Assembly: GCA_019415925.1 (NCBI GenBank) | Contig: DXYG01000023.1 | Coordinates: 1 to 32,433 of the forward strand | DNA from: Clostridiales bacterium | GTDB lineage: Bacteria > Bacillota > Clostridia > Oscillospirales > Acutalibacteraceae | Direction of reading: 5' to 3' | DNA: 32,433 bases | In this document: positions 7,627-16,399 of the stretch, piece after piece | How positions within the stretch are numbered: position 1 is the stretch's first letter | Layout of the letters: every line of letters starts with the position of its first letter | The notes under the pieces: generated by a model | Told to the model about the DNA's origin: nothing | The model's input: only the letters and a program-made list of their open reading frames with translations | The model's database searches: none | Made by a program: the position numbers and the translations under genes

Positions 7627-8507
7627 ATGGAACCGAAATTAAGAGATTATATTGAAAATCTGTTTGCGACAGCTCCCGGAACAAAACAAGCCTACGAGCT
7701 TAAAGAGGAAATCATACGCAACACAATTGACCGCTACCACGATTTGCTCTCTGAGGGCAAAAGCGAGGGCGAGGCTTACAACCTTGCGATTGCAGGAATA
7801 GGCGACATAAACGAGCTTTTGGAGGCTCTCGGAGGAAACCCGATTGAGGAAAATGCAATGACTGATGAACAAAATGCGGCAATCAGGAGCAGAAACTCAA
7901 TTTTTACGGGAATTGCCGTTGCACTGTACATTCTCTGCGTAACGCCCTGTATTCTGCTTGCAGGCACTCCGCTTGTTGAAATCAGTCCTGTATTTATGTT
8001 CCTGATGATTAGCGTTGCAACGGGACTTTTAATTTACCGAAACAAGACAAAGTACATTATGCTTGAGGAAAATGCGGAAAAAGTCAGAAAAATCAGAATA
8101 AATGCAATTCTCAAAGCCGTTGCAATCGGTATGTACATCTCCTGCACAACGCCTTGCATACTGCTTGCGCAGACTCCGATTGTTGCAGTCACCCCGTATT
8201 TATGTTTCTTATGATTGCAATTGCAACCGTCATTATTGTATTCACAAGGGACAAAAGCGGCTACACAAAGGCTGATGAAACAATGGTCGAGAATTTCAAG
8301 GAATTCAACGGACAAAAGCGCAAAACCTCGGCACTCTACAAGGTGCTTGTGGCTATTTTGTGGGTAACAACATCATTTGTATACATTTATATAACAATTG
8401 CAACGGGAGTTGTCACCGCTGCGGTAACGTGGATAATCTTCCTCGTTGCGGTTGCACTCCAGAATCTTATGAAAGCAATATTTGACTTTGCGGAGGCGAA
8501 AAAATGA
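7627..8507 (+). pseudogene. HAAS/permease-prefix-type membrane protein, frameshifted
   Basis: The reading frame from 7627 (ribosome site GGAGGG, 7616-7621) encodes an N-terminal HAAS/DUF1700-like helical domain (about residues 1-70: LRDYIENLFATAPGTKQAYE, then GIGDINELLEALGG) and membrane segments, but ends at 8214. The continuation lies in the -1 frame from about 8196 to 8507. The break is at the run ACCCC (8191-8195). The protein has two homologous membrane modules (YILCVTPCILLAGTP...SPVFMFLMI and YISCTTPCILLAQTP...FMFLMI), and aligning them shows one base missing at this point. With one base restored it would be a ~293-aa protein. The stop overlaps the next start as ATGA. A recent inactivating deletion or a sequencing error is likeliest; both halves otherwise look intact. 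Confidence 0.8.
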
Positions 8508-9469
8508 GAAAATCAGCAAGAAACAGAATAATAATCTGGTCAATAGTAAGCGTACTGCTTATCGGCTTGCTTACATTCGGCATTATCGGAATACGAAATT
8601 ACGGAGCTTTAAGCTTCAAGCTTTTCAGCTTTTCAAATGACGACCTTGATAAAATGTCCACCGGCAGTGCTAAATTTGACAAGAACGAGGTAAAATCAAT
8701 TGATATTAACTGGACAAGCGGAACGGTTGATATCAAAAACGGCAATACCGACAAGGTAGAAATTTCGGAGAATATTTCTGACGACGAGAACAGCGACAAC
8801 GCAATGCGCTGGAGCCTTGACGACGGAAAACTTAAAATTTACGACAGCAAAAATGCATTCGGTTTCCATTGGTTTTCGTTTTCAATGTCGCCCAAAAAGC
8901 TGACCGTAACTCTGCCCGCAGGCATTTCGCTTGACGAATTTGACATAAGCTCGGCAAGCGCAGATTTTACTGCCGAAAGCATAAATGCGGATACTCTCGA
9001 CATTGAAACAGCGTCGGGAAAAATCAAAGTTGACAGCTTTGAGGGCAAAAAGGCTGACATAAACACCGCAAGCGGAACAATTGATTTAAATCGTGTTCTG
9101 GCTGAAGATGTTGACGTTGAAACCGTATCGGGCGAATGTACGGTCACAGGCAAAATTGAAAAGCTCAACGTTTCGGGCGTTTCATCTGTACTTAATCTCA
9201 CCGTCGGTAAAAACAACAGCGAAATCAATGCCGAAACCGTCAGCGGAAATGTCAATATCAACACAAACTGCGACGAAAGCGGATTCACGGCGCACTACAG
9301 CAGTGTAAGCGGTAATTTCAGCAGCGACTTTGCAGGCACAAACAAAAATGGCAAATTTGTTTACGGCAACGGAAAAGCAGACTACAACATTTCAACCGTC
9401 AGCGGAAACATTGATATTCAGCCGTTTGCAGAGGACGACCTGACAAAGTGGTTGTTTGAGTTGTCTTAA
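8504..9469 (+). CDS. Membrane-anchored DUF4097 beta-solenoid protein
   Basis: A 321-aa protein with an N-terminal membrane anchor (about residues 8-30) and a long outer domain of short repeating beta strands typical of DUF4097 (adhesin-like). Recurrent units have the form ETASGKIKV, NTASGTIDL, ETVSGECTV, ETVSGNVNI and STVSGNIDI. GGAGG at 8492-8496 and the ATGA overlap with the preceding gene show translational coupling. Relatives include LiaG/YvlB-like envelope-stress proteins of Firmicutes. A role at the cell surface together with the HAAS-type protein is inferred from gene order. The biochemical function is unknown. Confidence 0.85.
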   Translation: MRKSARNRIIIWSIVSVLLIGLLTFGIIGIRNYGALSFKLFSFSNDDLDKMSTGSAKFDKNEVKSIDINWTSGTVDIKNGNTDKVEISENISDDENSDNAMRWSLDDGKLKIYDSKNAFGFHWFSFSMSPKKLTVTLPAGISLDEFDISSASADFTAESINADTLDIETASGKIKVDSFEGKKADINTASGTIDLNRVLAEDVDVETVSGECTVTGKIEKLNVSGVSSVLNLTVGKNNSEINAETVSGNVNINTNCDESGFTAHYSSVSGNFSSDFAGTNKNGKFVYGNGKADYNISTVSGNIDIQPFAEDDLTKWLFELS

Positions 9470-9565
9470 ACGGAGCGGAAAATAATCAGATAACTTGCAA
9501 AATACACGTGAATACATCAGAGCAATCTGAAACTTAAACTTTACTTTTGCATTTAGTTGTTGTAT

Positions 9566-9600
9566 AATGGAATGTACGAATTTGTACATTCCATTAATTT
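9566..9600 (+). terminator. Strong hairpin between the DUF4097 and aminotransferase genes
   Basis: A perfect 12-bp stem (aatggaatgtac / gtacattccatt) with loop gaattt is followed by aattttg. It probably terminates the PadR operon, 97 bases after its last stop. A TATAAT at 9563-9568, 17 bases after TTTACT (9540-9545), overlaps the stem, so it could instead be promoter and operator for the next gene. Confidence 0.6.
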
Positions 9601-9658
9601 TGTTTATAAAGTTGTTTGAAAATACTAGACGTCCTGATAAAACAAAGGAGATTTTTGA

Positions 9659-10864
9659 ATGAGAAAGATTCCTTTTTCACCGCCCGATATTTCACAGGCG
9701 GAAATAGACGAGGTAGTTAAGGTTGTAAAATCGGGCTGGATTACCACAGGTCCGGAAACAAAGCTGTTTGAAAGCAGAATCGCCGACTTCTGTCACGTAA
9801 ACAAGGCTGTCTGCCTTTCTTCGCAGACCTCCTGCGCCGAGCTTACTCTGCGTATTCTCGGAATCGGACCGGGCGACGAGGTTATTCTTCCTGCCTACAC
9901 CTACACCGCAACCGCTTCGATTGTCTATCACGTGGGCGCAAAGCCCGTAATGATTGACTGCAAAAGCGGAAGCTTTGAGATGGATTACGACAAGATGGAG
10001 GAAGCAATCAACCACAACACTAAGGCGATTATTCCCGTTGACCTTGCAGGCGTAATCTGCGACTACGACAGGATTTTTGAGGCTGTCGAGCGCAAAAAGA
10101 GCATTTTCCGTCCCAAAAACGAGCTTCAGGAAAAGTTCGGCAGGGTTTTCGTTATGGCTGACGGCGCACACGCATTCGGTGCGCAATGGCACGGCAAAAT
10201 GTGCGGTGAAATTGCCGATTTTACAAATTTCAGCTTTCACGCTGTTAAGAATATGACAACAGCAGAGGGCGGTGCGGCTGTTCACAGAGTGCACGACGGA
10301 ATTGACGAGGAGGATATGTACAAGCAGTATATGCTCCTCTCGCTCCACGGTCAGACAAAGGACGCTTACCAGAAAAACAAGGTTGCGTCGTGGGAATACG
10401 ACGTTGTTGACACGCAGTATAAATGTAATATGCCCGACGTTCTGGCGGCTATCGGTATTGCCCAGCTTTCGAGATACGACAAGATTCTTGACCGCAGGCA
10501 CGAGCTTATCAGGCTCTACAACGAGGAATTTAAGGATTTGCCGATTCAGGTACTCAACCACTGCGACGAAAACCACCGCAGCAGCGGACACCTCTACTTT
10601 GTCCGCTTTATCGGCAAGGACGCAGAGTACAGAAACAAATTTTACAATATGATGGCAGAAAACGGAATTATGTGCAACGTCCACTTCAAGCCTCTGCCGA
10701 TGCTTTCGGCATACAGCAAGCGAGGCTTTAAGATTTCCGACTATCCGAACGCCTATAATATGCACAAAAACCAGCTTACTCTCCCGATGAACACAACGCT
10801 GTCGGACGACGATGCGTGGTACATTATTGAAACCTTCAAGCAGTGCATAAATACACTTAAATAG
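9659..10864 (+). CDS. DegT/DnrJ/EryC1/StrS-family PLP aminotransferase
   Basis: A 401-aa fold-type I, PLP-dependent enzyme of the DegT/ArnB family, which transaminates keto-sugar nucleotides. It shows SGWITTGPETKLFE at the N-terminus, SSQTSCAELTLRILG (cofactor phosphate contacts), GDEVILPAYTYTATAS, the PLP aspartate D168 in MADGAHAFGA, and the Schiff-base lysine K197 in FSFHAVKNMT. The C-terminal part includes NVHFKPLP and NTTLSDDDAWYI. AAAGGAG at 9644-9650 fixes the start. It is monocistronic, with its own terminator, and no other sugar-nucleotide or surface-polysaccharide genes lie nearby. The amino-sugar product is therefore unknown, and partners must be encoded elsewhere. Confidence 0.9.
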   Translation: MRKIPFSPPDISQAEIDEVVKVVKSGWITTGPETKLFESRIADFCHVNKAVCLSSQTSCAELTLRILGIGPGDEVILPAYTYTATASIVYHVGAKPVMIDCKSGSFEMDYDKMEEAINHNTKAIIPVDLAGVICDYDRIFEAVERKKSIFRPKNELQEKFGRVFVMADGAHAFGAQWHGKMCGEIADFTNFSFHAVKNMTTAEGGAAVHRVHDGIDEEDMYKQYMLLSLHGQTKDAYQKNKVASWEYDVVDTQYKCNMPDVLAAIGIAQLSRYDKILDRRHELIRLYNEEFKDLPIQVLNHCDENHRSSGHLYFVRFIGKDAEYRNKFYNMMAENGIMCNVHFKPLPMLSAYSKRGFKISDYPNAYNMHKNQLTLPMNTTLSDDDAWYIIETFKQCINTLK

Positions 10865-10866
10865 AA

Positions 10867-10904
10867 AACAGCCGTTGGAGCAAATTCCAACGGCTGTTGT
10901 TTTA
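10867..10904 (+). terminator. Rho-independent terminator after the aminotransferase
   Basis: A 13-bp perfect stem (aacagccgttgga / tccaacggctgtt) with a 6-base loop is followed by gtttta, immediately after the stop codon. Confidence 0.88.
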
Positions 10905-10976
10905 TGCAGATGCAATTATTGAAGAAAACATTATCCCTGTAACTGAGCTTTATTTTCAGTTTTTGTTTGTTACGAT

Positions 10977-11223
10977 AAACTATAATTTGTCGAGTGCCTC
11001 GACGGGCAAAATTAATGATTGTAGCGGCGAACTGTGTTCGCCATAGGGAACCCCTTTAGTGGGTTCCCTACAGCAAAACAGTCCACCGGACTGTTTTGCC
11101 TACCCTCCTGCATTTTGCAATGCAATCTTTTTGTGGGCTCTGCCCACACCCGCAAGCCTTTAAAAAGGCTTGACCGAAATTTTTAATTTTTTTGCGAGTA
11201 AACTCACCGCTAAATTATAGTTT
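10977..11223 (-). repeat. Eight-hairpin repeat A, copy 2
   Basis: This copy is inverted relative to copy 1 and lies between two convergent genes. Its ends gataaactataattt (10975-10989) and aaattatagtttatc (11212-11226) are perfect 15-bp inverted repeats, the best preserved of the four copies. The hairpins appear in the same order as in copy 1 read from the other strand. The remaining ~50 bases to the birA stop contain only short near-repeats such as ttgtcaatt. Confidence 0.92.
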
Positions 11224-11279
11224 ATCTTACTAAAAGAGCAAAACAGATAATAAAACTGTCAATTGTCCATTGTCAATTC

Positions 11280-12248
11280 TCAATATATCCCCTGAACGGT
11301 TACTTCGCCCGAATTTACAAGGCTGATTGTGCCGTCGGACATCATCACCTTAAGCTCGCCGTGCTCGGAAACGCCCACAGCCATTCCGCTGATTCTGCGT
11401 GTTCCCCTCTGAAACGTTACGCTCCTGCCCACCGTTGCGCACAAGTCGGTGTATTCCGCCAAAGCCGTCGGTGTAAGCTCAAGGTTATTTTTAACAAACT
11501 CATTTTCAATGTGACCGAGCACACAGGCTAAAAACTCGTTTTTGTCAATGTGTCTGCCTGTTTCAAGCAACAGCGATGTTGCCTTGAATGCAATTTCCTC
11601 GGGGAATGACGTATGGTCAACGTTGATTCCTATTCCCGTAATCACGTACTCAACGGCATCAAATTCTGCGCTCATTTCGGTTAAAATTCCGACAAGCTTT
11701 TTCCTGCCGACTATAATATCGTTCGGCCACTTGATTACGCAGTCGAGCTTTGTGTATTCCCTTATCGCCTTGCACACTGCAAGTCCTGCAAGCGGAGTGA
11801 TTGCCGAAACCTCGCTCGGCGCAGCATTCGGGCGCAAAAGCACAGAAAACGCAATGCCGTCGTCCTTTTTGGTCTGCCACGTTCTGCCGAGCCTGCCCTT
11901 GCCCTTTGTCTGCTCTCTTGCAATAACGACCGTACCGTTTTCGCACCCCTCGTTGCCGAGCTTTTTAAGGTAATCGTTTGTAGAATCTACAGAGTCAAGC
12001 ACAATCAGATTTTTGCCGATAATTTTATTGTGCAGAAGGCTTTTCAGACTGCTTTCATTAAGGTAATCGGGTGAAGAAACAAGGCGGTAGCCCCTGTTTG
12101 TGACCGACTGAATTTCATATCCTTTTTCTTTTAATGCATTTATAGACTTCCACACAGCCTGACGGGAAACGCCGAGATTTTCGGAAATCTCCTGCCCCGA
12201 TATAAAATCGTCTGCATTAAGTAAAATATCAAGTATTTTTTTCTGCAT
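11280..12248 (-). CDS. birA: Bifunctional biotin-protein ligase / biotin repressor
   Basis: A 322-aa BirA with an N-terminal helix-turn-helix (about residues 15-40, ISENLGVSRQAVWKSINALK). The ligase domain has GKGRLGRTWQ (residues 116-125, biotinyl-AMP loop) and KWPNDI (173-178), and there is a C-terminal SH3-like domain. It joins biotin to carrier proteins such as biotin carboxylase or decarboxylase subunits, and as the long form it should also repress biotin genes. It lies 6 bases downstream of coaX in the same operon. No biotin synthesis or transport gene and no clear biotin operator is seen in the window, so its regulatory targets are elsewhere. Confidence 0.95.
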   Translation of the reverse strand: MQKKILDILLNADDFISGQEISENLGVSRQAVWKSINALKEKGYEIQSVTNRGYRLVSSPDYLNESSLKSLLHNKIIGKNLIVLDSVDSTNDYLKKLGNEGCENGTVVIAREQTKGKGRLGRTWQTKKDDGIAFSVLLRPNAAPSEVSAITPLAGLAVCKAIREYTKLDCVIKWPNDIIVGRKKLVGILTEMSAEFDAVEYVITGIGINVDHTSFPEEIAFKATSLLLETGRHIDKNEFLACVLGHIENEFVKNNLELTPTALAEYTDLCATVGRSVTFQRGTRRISGMAVGVSEHGELKVMMSDGTISLVNSGEVTVQGIY

Positions 12249-12254
12249 AAATTA

Positions 12255-13022
12255 TCACCTGCTGTTCTTCTTGTAAATAAAGTTCAGACCGTCCAGAATC
12301 ACGTTTTCGTCGGCGATAATCCTGTGGGTGCAGTTTTCAGCCATAAGCTGTGAGAATCCGCCCGTTGCAATAACCTTGCATTTCTTGCCTACCTGCTCGT
12401 AAAAGCGGTCAATCATTCCGTCGAGCATACACGCCGTACCAAACATTATACCCGAACGCATACAGTCGCTTGTGTTGGTTGAGATTACCTTTTCGGGTGC
12501 TTTGAAGTCAATCGACGGGAGCAACGCACCCTTGCTTGTGAGTGCGTCAAGCGAAATTCCCACACCGGGAGCGATTGCACCGCCGAGATAGGTTTTATTC
12601 TCGTCAACATAGACTATTACCGTTGCAGTTCCCATAAAAATCATAATAAACGGACCGCCGTATTTTTCATATGCTCCGACGCAGCCTGCAACAATATCTG
12701 CGCCGAGCTTTTCGGGATTGTCAATTTTAATGTTCAGTCCCGACCTTACTCCCGGACCGACAACAAGGCTCTTAACCCCCGAAATCGTCTCAATCGCATC
12801 ACGCAGAGGAGAAGTGATTTTAGGCACAACTGAGCTGATTATTGAGGAATCTATGCTGTCTGCACTGATACCGTAAATCTGAAAAAAGGTGTACAGCTCA
12901 ACGGCAAACTCGTCGCTTGTTTTGGCGGTATCGGTTGAAACCCTGAGTTTGAATTTAAGCTCGTCACCGTCATAAATTCCGAATTTTATATTAGTGTTTC
13001 CCACATCAGCCGTTAAAAGCAT
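12255..13022 (-). CDS. coaX: Type III pantothenate kinase
   Basis: A 255-aa CoaX, catalysing the first step of coenzyme A synthesis (pantothenate phosphorylation). It shows DVGNTNIKFG (D6), SSVVPKIT, GPGVRSGLNIKIDNP, KLGAD (D109), the GTAT phosphate loop (about 131-134), GGAIAPGVGIS and ATGGFS near the C-terminus. Two usually conserved positions differ: the acidic residue before GTAT (normally D-[FM]-GTAT) is F129, and the Arg after GAD is Ile. The fold signature is otherwise complete, so I call it coaX with a possible active-site deviation. GGAGGG precedes the start on the minus strand. The coaX-birA pairing is common in Firmicutes. Confidence 0.92.
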   Translation of the reverse strand: MLLTADVGNTNIKFGIYDGDELKFKLRVSTDTAKTSDEFAVELYTFFQIYGISADSIDSSIISSVVPKITSPLRDAIETISGVKSLVVGPGVRSGLNIKIDNPEKLGADIVAGCVGAYEKYGGPFIMIFMGTATVIVYVDENKTYLGGAIAPGVGISLDALTSKGALLPSIDFKAPEKVISTNTSDCMRSGIMFGTACMLDGMIDRFYEQVGKKCKVIATGGFSQLMAENCTHRIIADENVILDGLNFIYKKNSR

Positions 13023-13094
13023 AAAATTCCCTCCAGAATGAATAATAATACTATCCCTTTAACAAAGCGAAAATTAAAAGCTTGGTTTTAGGAT

Positions 13095-13342
13095 AAACTA
13101 TAATTTAGCGGTGAGTTTACTCGCAAAAAAAATTAAAAATTTCGGTCAAGCCTTTTTAAAGGCTTGCGGGTGTGGGCAGAGCCCACAAAAAGATTGCATT
13201 GCAAAATGCAGGAGGGTAGGCAAAACAGTCCGGTGGACTGTTTTGCTGTAGGGAACCCACTAAAGGGGTTCCCTATGGCGAACACAGTTCGCCGCTACAA
13301 TCATTAATTTTGCCCGTCGAGGCACTCGACAAATTATAGTTT
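13095..13342 (+). repeat. Eight-hairpin repeat A, copy 3
   Basis: This copy has the same orientation as copy 1 and is nearly identical to it, lying in the divergent space between coaX and the transketolase genes. It differs at the junction between hairpins 5 and 6 (gctgtaggg instead of gccataggg), as in copies 2 and 4. Its left end extends to gataaactataattt. Confidence 0.92.
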
Positions 13343-13449
13343 ACCTTACTTAAAGGATAATCATAAATTAAATTATATCACAAATCTGTCCTGTTTCAAG
13401 CGTGATATTCATTAATTTTGTCTTTATTTCGGGATTTGAGAAAAAATTG

Positions 13450-13477
13450 TTGAAATTTGTTTGAGATTGTGTATAAT
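13450..13477 (+). promoter_or_regulatory. Promoter for the split transketolase operon
   Basis: TTGAAA (13450-13455) and TATAAT (13472-13477) are 16 bases apart. The predicted transcript begins about 55 bases before the chosen start at 13539. Confidence 0.6.
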
Positions 13478-13538
13478 AAAATTAGTTGTGTGCTCTGCAC
13501 ACCGTTTTTACGACATTATTCTGAAAGGAATGTATTTA

Positions 13539-14387
13539 ATGGATAGTTCAGAAATCAAGCAGCTTCAGATTCTTGCCGCAAAGTCAAGAATGGGCGCAAT
13601 TCTCGGTACTTACCACGCAAAATCGGGACACCCCGGCGGTTCGCTTTCGGCGGCTGACATCTTCACTTACCTTTATTTTAAGGAAATGAACGTTAAGCCC
13701 GAACAGCCCGACTGGGAGGACAGAGACCGCTTTGTGCTTTCAAAGGGACATTGCTGCCCCAGCCTTTACGCAACACTTGCGCTCAAGGGTTATTTTGACT
13801 GGAACGAGCTTACCGTTCTCCGCCACGTAGGCGCAATGCTTCAGGGCCACCCCGATATGAAGGGTACTCCCGGCGTTGATATGAGCACAGGCTCACTAGG
13901 TCAGGGAATTTCTGCGGCTTGCGGAATGGCTCTTGCGGCTAAGCTTGACAACAAGGACTATCGCACATATACAGTTCTCGGCGACGGTGAGGTCGAGGAA
14001 GGTCAGGTATGGGAGGCTGCAATGTTTGCTTCTCACAACAAGCTTGACAACCTCGTTGTTATCGTTGACCAGAACGGCTTGCAGATTGACGGAACCGTTG
14101 AGGAGGTTGCAGGAATCGAGCCGCTCGACAAAAAGTTTGAGTCCTTCGGCTTTGAGGTAATCAAAATCGACGGTCACGACTTTGAGCAGATTGCATCGGC
14201 TCTTGACAAGGCAAAGACCGTTAAGGGCAAGCCCACTGCAATTCTTGCAAAGACCGTTAAGGGCAAGGGCGTTTCATTTATGGAAAATCAGGTTGGCTGG
14301 CACGGCACCGCTCCCAACAAGGAACAGTACGAGCAGGCTACAGCCGAGCTTCAGGCTGAGATTGACAGATTGGAGGGCAATTGCTGA
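13539..14387 (+). CDS. Transketolase, N-terminal (thiamine diphosphate-binding) subunit
   Basis: This 282-aa protein is the first half of a split transketolase, used in the non-oxidative pentose phosphate pathway. It has SGHPGGSLSAAD (residues 29-40), the SKGHCCPSLYA loop, GSLGQGISAACGMA, and the thiamine diphosphate/Mg motif GDGEVEEGQVWEA (148-160) running to DQNG. The start at 13539 is chosen because AAAGGA (about 13524-13529) is well spaced from it. An upstream in-frame start would lie on top of that site, and the longer extension reads through the promoter. Its stop overlaps the start of the second-half gene by one base, so the two subunits are translationally coupled. Confidence 0.94.
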   Translation: MDSSEIKQLQILAAKSRMGAILGTYHAKSGHPGGSLSAADIFTYLYFKEMNVKPEQPDWEDRDRFVLSKGHCCPSLYATLALKGYFDWNELTVLRHVGAMLQGHPDMKGTPGVDMSTGSLGQGISAACGMALAAKLDNKDYRTYTVLGDGEVEEGQVWEAAMFASHNKLDNLVVIVDQNGLQIDGTVEEVAGIEPLDKKFESFGFEVIKIDGHDFEQIASALDKAKTVKGKPTAILAKTVKGKGVSFMENQVGWHGTAPNKEQYEQATAELQAEIDRLEGNC

Positions 14388-15334
14388 TGGCTGAAACAAA
14401 GAAAATTGCAACAAGAGAAAGCTTTGGTATGGCTCTTTGCGAGCTTGCAAAGACAAACAAGGATATAGTTGTTTTTGACGCAGACCTTGCAGCTGCTACA
14501 AAAACAGGCATTTTCAAAAAGGAATTTCCCGACAGATTTTTTGACTGCGGTATTGCCGAGGGCAATATGGTAGGCGTTGCGGCTGGTATGGCTGCTGCCG
14601 GCAAAATCCCGGTTGCCGCTTCATTTGCAATGTTCGCAACAGGCAGAGCTTTTGAGCAGATCAGAAACTCTGTTGCTTACCCCCACCTCAACGTAAAAAT
14701 TGCAGGAAGCCACGCCGGTATTTCAACAGGCGAGGACGGCGCAACTCACCAGTGCCTTGAGGATATCGGCATTATGAGAACAATCCCCGGTATGGTTGTT
14801 TTAAACCCTGCCGACCACTACGAGATGATGGCGGCTACAAAGGCTGCAATTGAGTACGACGGTCCTGTTTATATCAGACTCGGCAGACTTGCAATTGACA
14901 GCTTCAACGACCCCGAAACCTATAAATTCGAGCTTGGCAAGGGCATTACGCTCCACGAGGGCAACGACGTTGCAGTAATTGCAACGGGACTTGTTGTAAA
15001 CGAGGCGTTAAAGGCTGTAAAGGAGCTTGAGGCTGAGGGAATCAACGCACGCCTTATCAACATTCACACAATCAAGCCGATTGACAGAGAAATCATCATC
15101 AAGGCGGCTAAGGAAACAGGAAGAATCATCACAGTTGAGGAGCACAACGTAATCGGCGGTCTGGGCGACGCAGTTTGTGAGGTAACAAGCGCGGAATGTC
15201 CCGTAAAGGTTACAAAAATCGGTGTAAACGACAGATTCGGTTACAGCGGTCCGGCTCTTGAGCTTCTTGATAAATTTGAACTCACACAGCCCCATATCGC
15301 AAAGGCAATCAGAACTGTTGTCAAAGAGGGCTGA
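14387..15334 (+). CDS. Transketolase, C-terminal (pyrimidine-binding) subunit
   Basis: This 315-aa protein is the second half of the split transketolase. It carries the catalytic glutamate E58 in DCGIAEGNMVGVAAG, the GSHAGISTGEDGATHQ loop, and the transketolase C-terminal domain (from about residue 190: GKGITLHEGNDVAVIATG, then INIHTIKPIDREII and VEEHNVIGGLG). The start is the ATG at 14387, nine bases after GGAGGG; a TTG two codons earlier is less likely. It forms the heteromeric enzyme with the preceding product. Split transketolases are common in Clostridia. Confidence 0.94.
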   Translation: MAETKKIATRESFGMALCELAKTNKDIVVFDADLAAATKTGIFKKEFPDRFFDCGIAEGNMVGVAAGMAAAGKIPVAASFAMFATGRAFEQIRNSVAYPHLNVKIAGSHAGISTGEDGATHQCLEDIGIMRTIPGMVVLNPADHYEMMAATKAAIEYDGPVYIRLGRLAIDSFNDPETYKFELGKGITLHEGNDVAVIATGLVVNEALKAVKELEAEGINARLINIHTIKPIDREIIIKAAKETGRIITVEEHNVIGGLGDAVCEVTSAECPVKVTKIGVNDRFGYSGPALELLDKFELTQPHIAKAIRTVVKEG

Positions 15335-15361
15335 GTATAGTTTTATATCAGACAGCATAGG

Positions 15362-15395
15362 GGCTGACTCTTACGAGCCGGCCCCGTTCTAATTA
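15362..15395 (+). terminator. Likely terminator after the transketolase genes
   Basis: ggggctgactc and gagccggcccc pair with one mismatch and one G-U wobble around loop ttac. The T-rich tail is weak (gttctaatt), so confidence is moderate. Confidence 0.55.
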
Positions 15396-15449
15396 TAAAC
15401 GTTATTTTGGGTTATACTATTTGCAGAAAAACTTTGGAGTGTTATTGAT

Positions 15450-16355
15450 ATGTCAGAAATTCTCGACCTCGTAATCTGCGGCGGAGGTGCCGCAGGACTT
15501 ACATCAGCCGTCTACGCCGCAAGGAGCGGTCTTGACTTTGTACTGATTGATATTTCCTCGTCAATGGGCAGTCAGATTACACAGACATCAGACGTTGACA
15601 ACTACACAGGCTTTGAAAAGGTCAACGGTATGGAGCTTGTGATGAAGTTCTACGAACACGCAAAGGCTCTCAACGCTCCTATGATAAATGATGAAGTGCA
15701 GGAAATTTCGAAAGAAAACGGCGTTTTCACTGTCAAATGTGCACAAGGCGAGTACAAATCAAAAACCGTAATTTACTGCTCCGGTGCATCTCACAGAGAG
15801 CTTGGCGTTAAGGGTGAAAAGGAGCTTTCAGGTCGTGGAGTCGGCTACTGCGCAGTATGCGACGGATTTTTCTACCGCAACAAAACCGTTGTTGTAGTCG
15901 GCGGAGGAAATACCGCCGTAACCGACGCACTCTATCTTTCAAAAATTTGCAAAAAGGTAATTTTAGTTCACAGACGTGACAGCCTGCGTGCCGAGAAAAT
16001 TCTTACTGAAAGGCTCGAAAATGCAGAAAATGTTGAAATAATGTTCAACAGTGAGGTTGCTGAAATCCTCGGTGAAAAAAGCGCAGACGGCGTTCTGCTC
16101 AAAAGCGGAGAAAAAATTGACTGCGACGGAGTGTTTATTGCAGTCGGAATCGTTCCGAGGAGCGAAACTGTAAAAAACCTTGCAAAGCTCGACAACAACG
16201 GCTATATCGTTGCCGACGAAAGCGGAAAGACATCGCTTGACGGACTTTTTGCGGCAGGCGACGTGCGCACAAAGGAGCTGAGGCAGATTATCACCGCCTG
16301 CTCCGACGGTGCAAACTGCGTCGACAGCGTAAATAAATTTCTGGATACAGTTTAG
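15450..16355 (+). CDS. trxB: Thioredoxin reductase (FAD/NAD(P)H)
   Basis: A 301-aa flavoprotein disulfide reductase. It has the FAD-binding GGGAAGLTSAVYAARSG (residues 11-27), the redox pair C134/C137 in YCAVCDG, the pyridine-nucleotide site GGGNTA (151-156) with HRRDSLRA downstream, and the C-terminal FAD motif GLFAAGDV. The HRR..R pattern is typical of NADPH use, but specificity is not proved by sequence. It reduces thioredoxin, or a related small redoxin, in the cytosol. No thioredoxin gene is adjacent. GGAG lies about 10 bases before the start. It is probably transcribed alone. Confidence 0.93.
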   Translation: MSEILDLVICGGGAAGLTSAVYAARSGLDFVLIDISSSMGSQITQTSDVDNYTGFEKVNGMELVMKFYEHAKALNAPMINDEVQEISKENGVFTVKCAQGEYKSKTVIYCSGASHRELGVKGEKELSGRGVGYCAVCDGFFYRNKTVVVVGGGNTAVTDALYLSKICKKVILVHRRDSLRAEKILTERLENAENVEIMFNSEVAEILGEKSADGVLLKSGEKIDCDGVFIAVGIVPRSETVKNLAKLDNNGYIVADESGKTSLDGLFAAGDVRTKELRQIITACSDGANCVDSVNKFLDTV

Positions 16356-16399
16356 CATAATACGTATTCCTAAAAAATAAATCTGATGCTTTTGGTATA

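Noticed and set aside
8191..8214. Programmed -1 ribosomal frameshift in the HAAS-type gene
   Set aside because: ACCCCG does not form a canonical slippery heptamer, no downstream stimulatory structure was seen, and comparing the internal duplicates points to a simple missing base.
8839..9288. Antisense open frame across the DUF4097 gene
   Set aside because: It mirrors the repetitive Ser/Thr/Val-rich beta-solenoid coding sequence and has no start signal.
9692..10915. A 407-aa open frame antisense to the DegT aminotransferase
   Set aside because: The sense frame has complete family motifs, a ribosome site and a terminator. The antisense frame has low-complexity, Val/Cys/Asn-rich sequence with no recognisable domain and arises from codon bias.
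13461..13538. N-terminal extension of the transketolase N-subunit
   Set aside because: It overlaps the predicted promoter and lies before the ribosome site that serves 13539.
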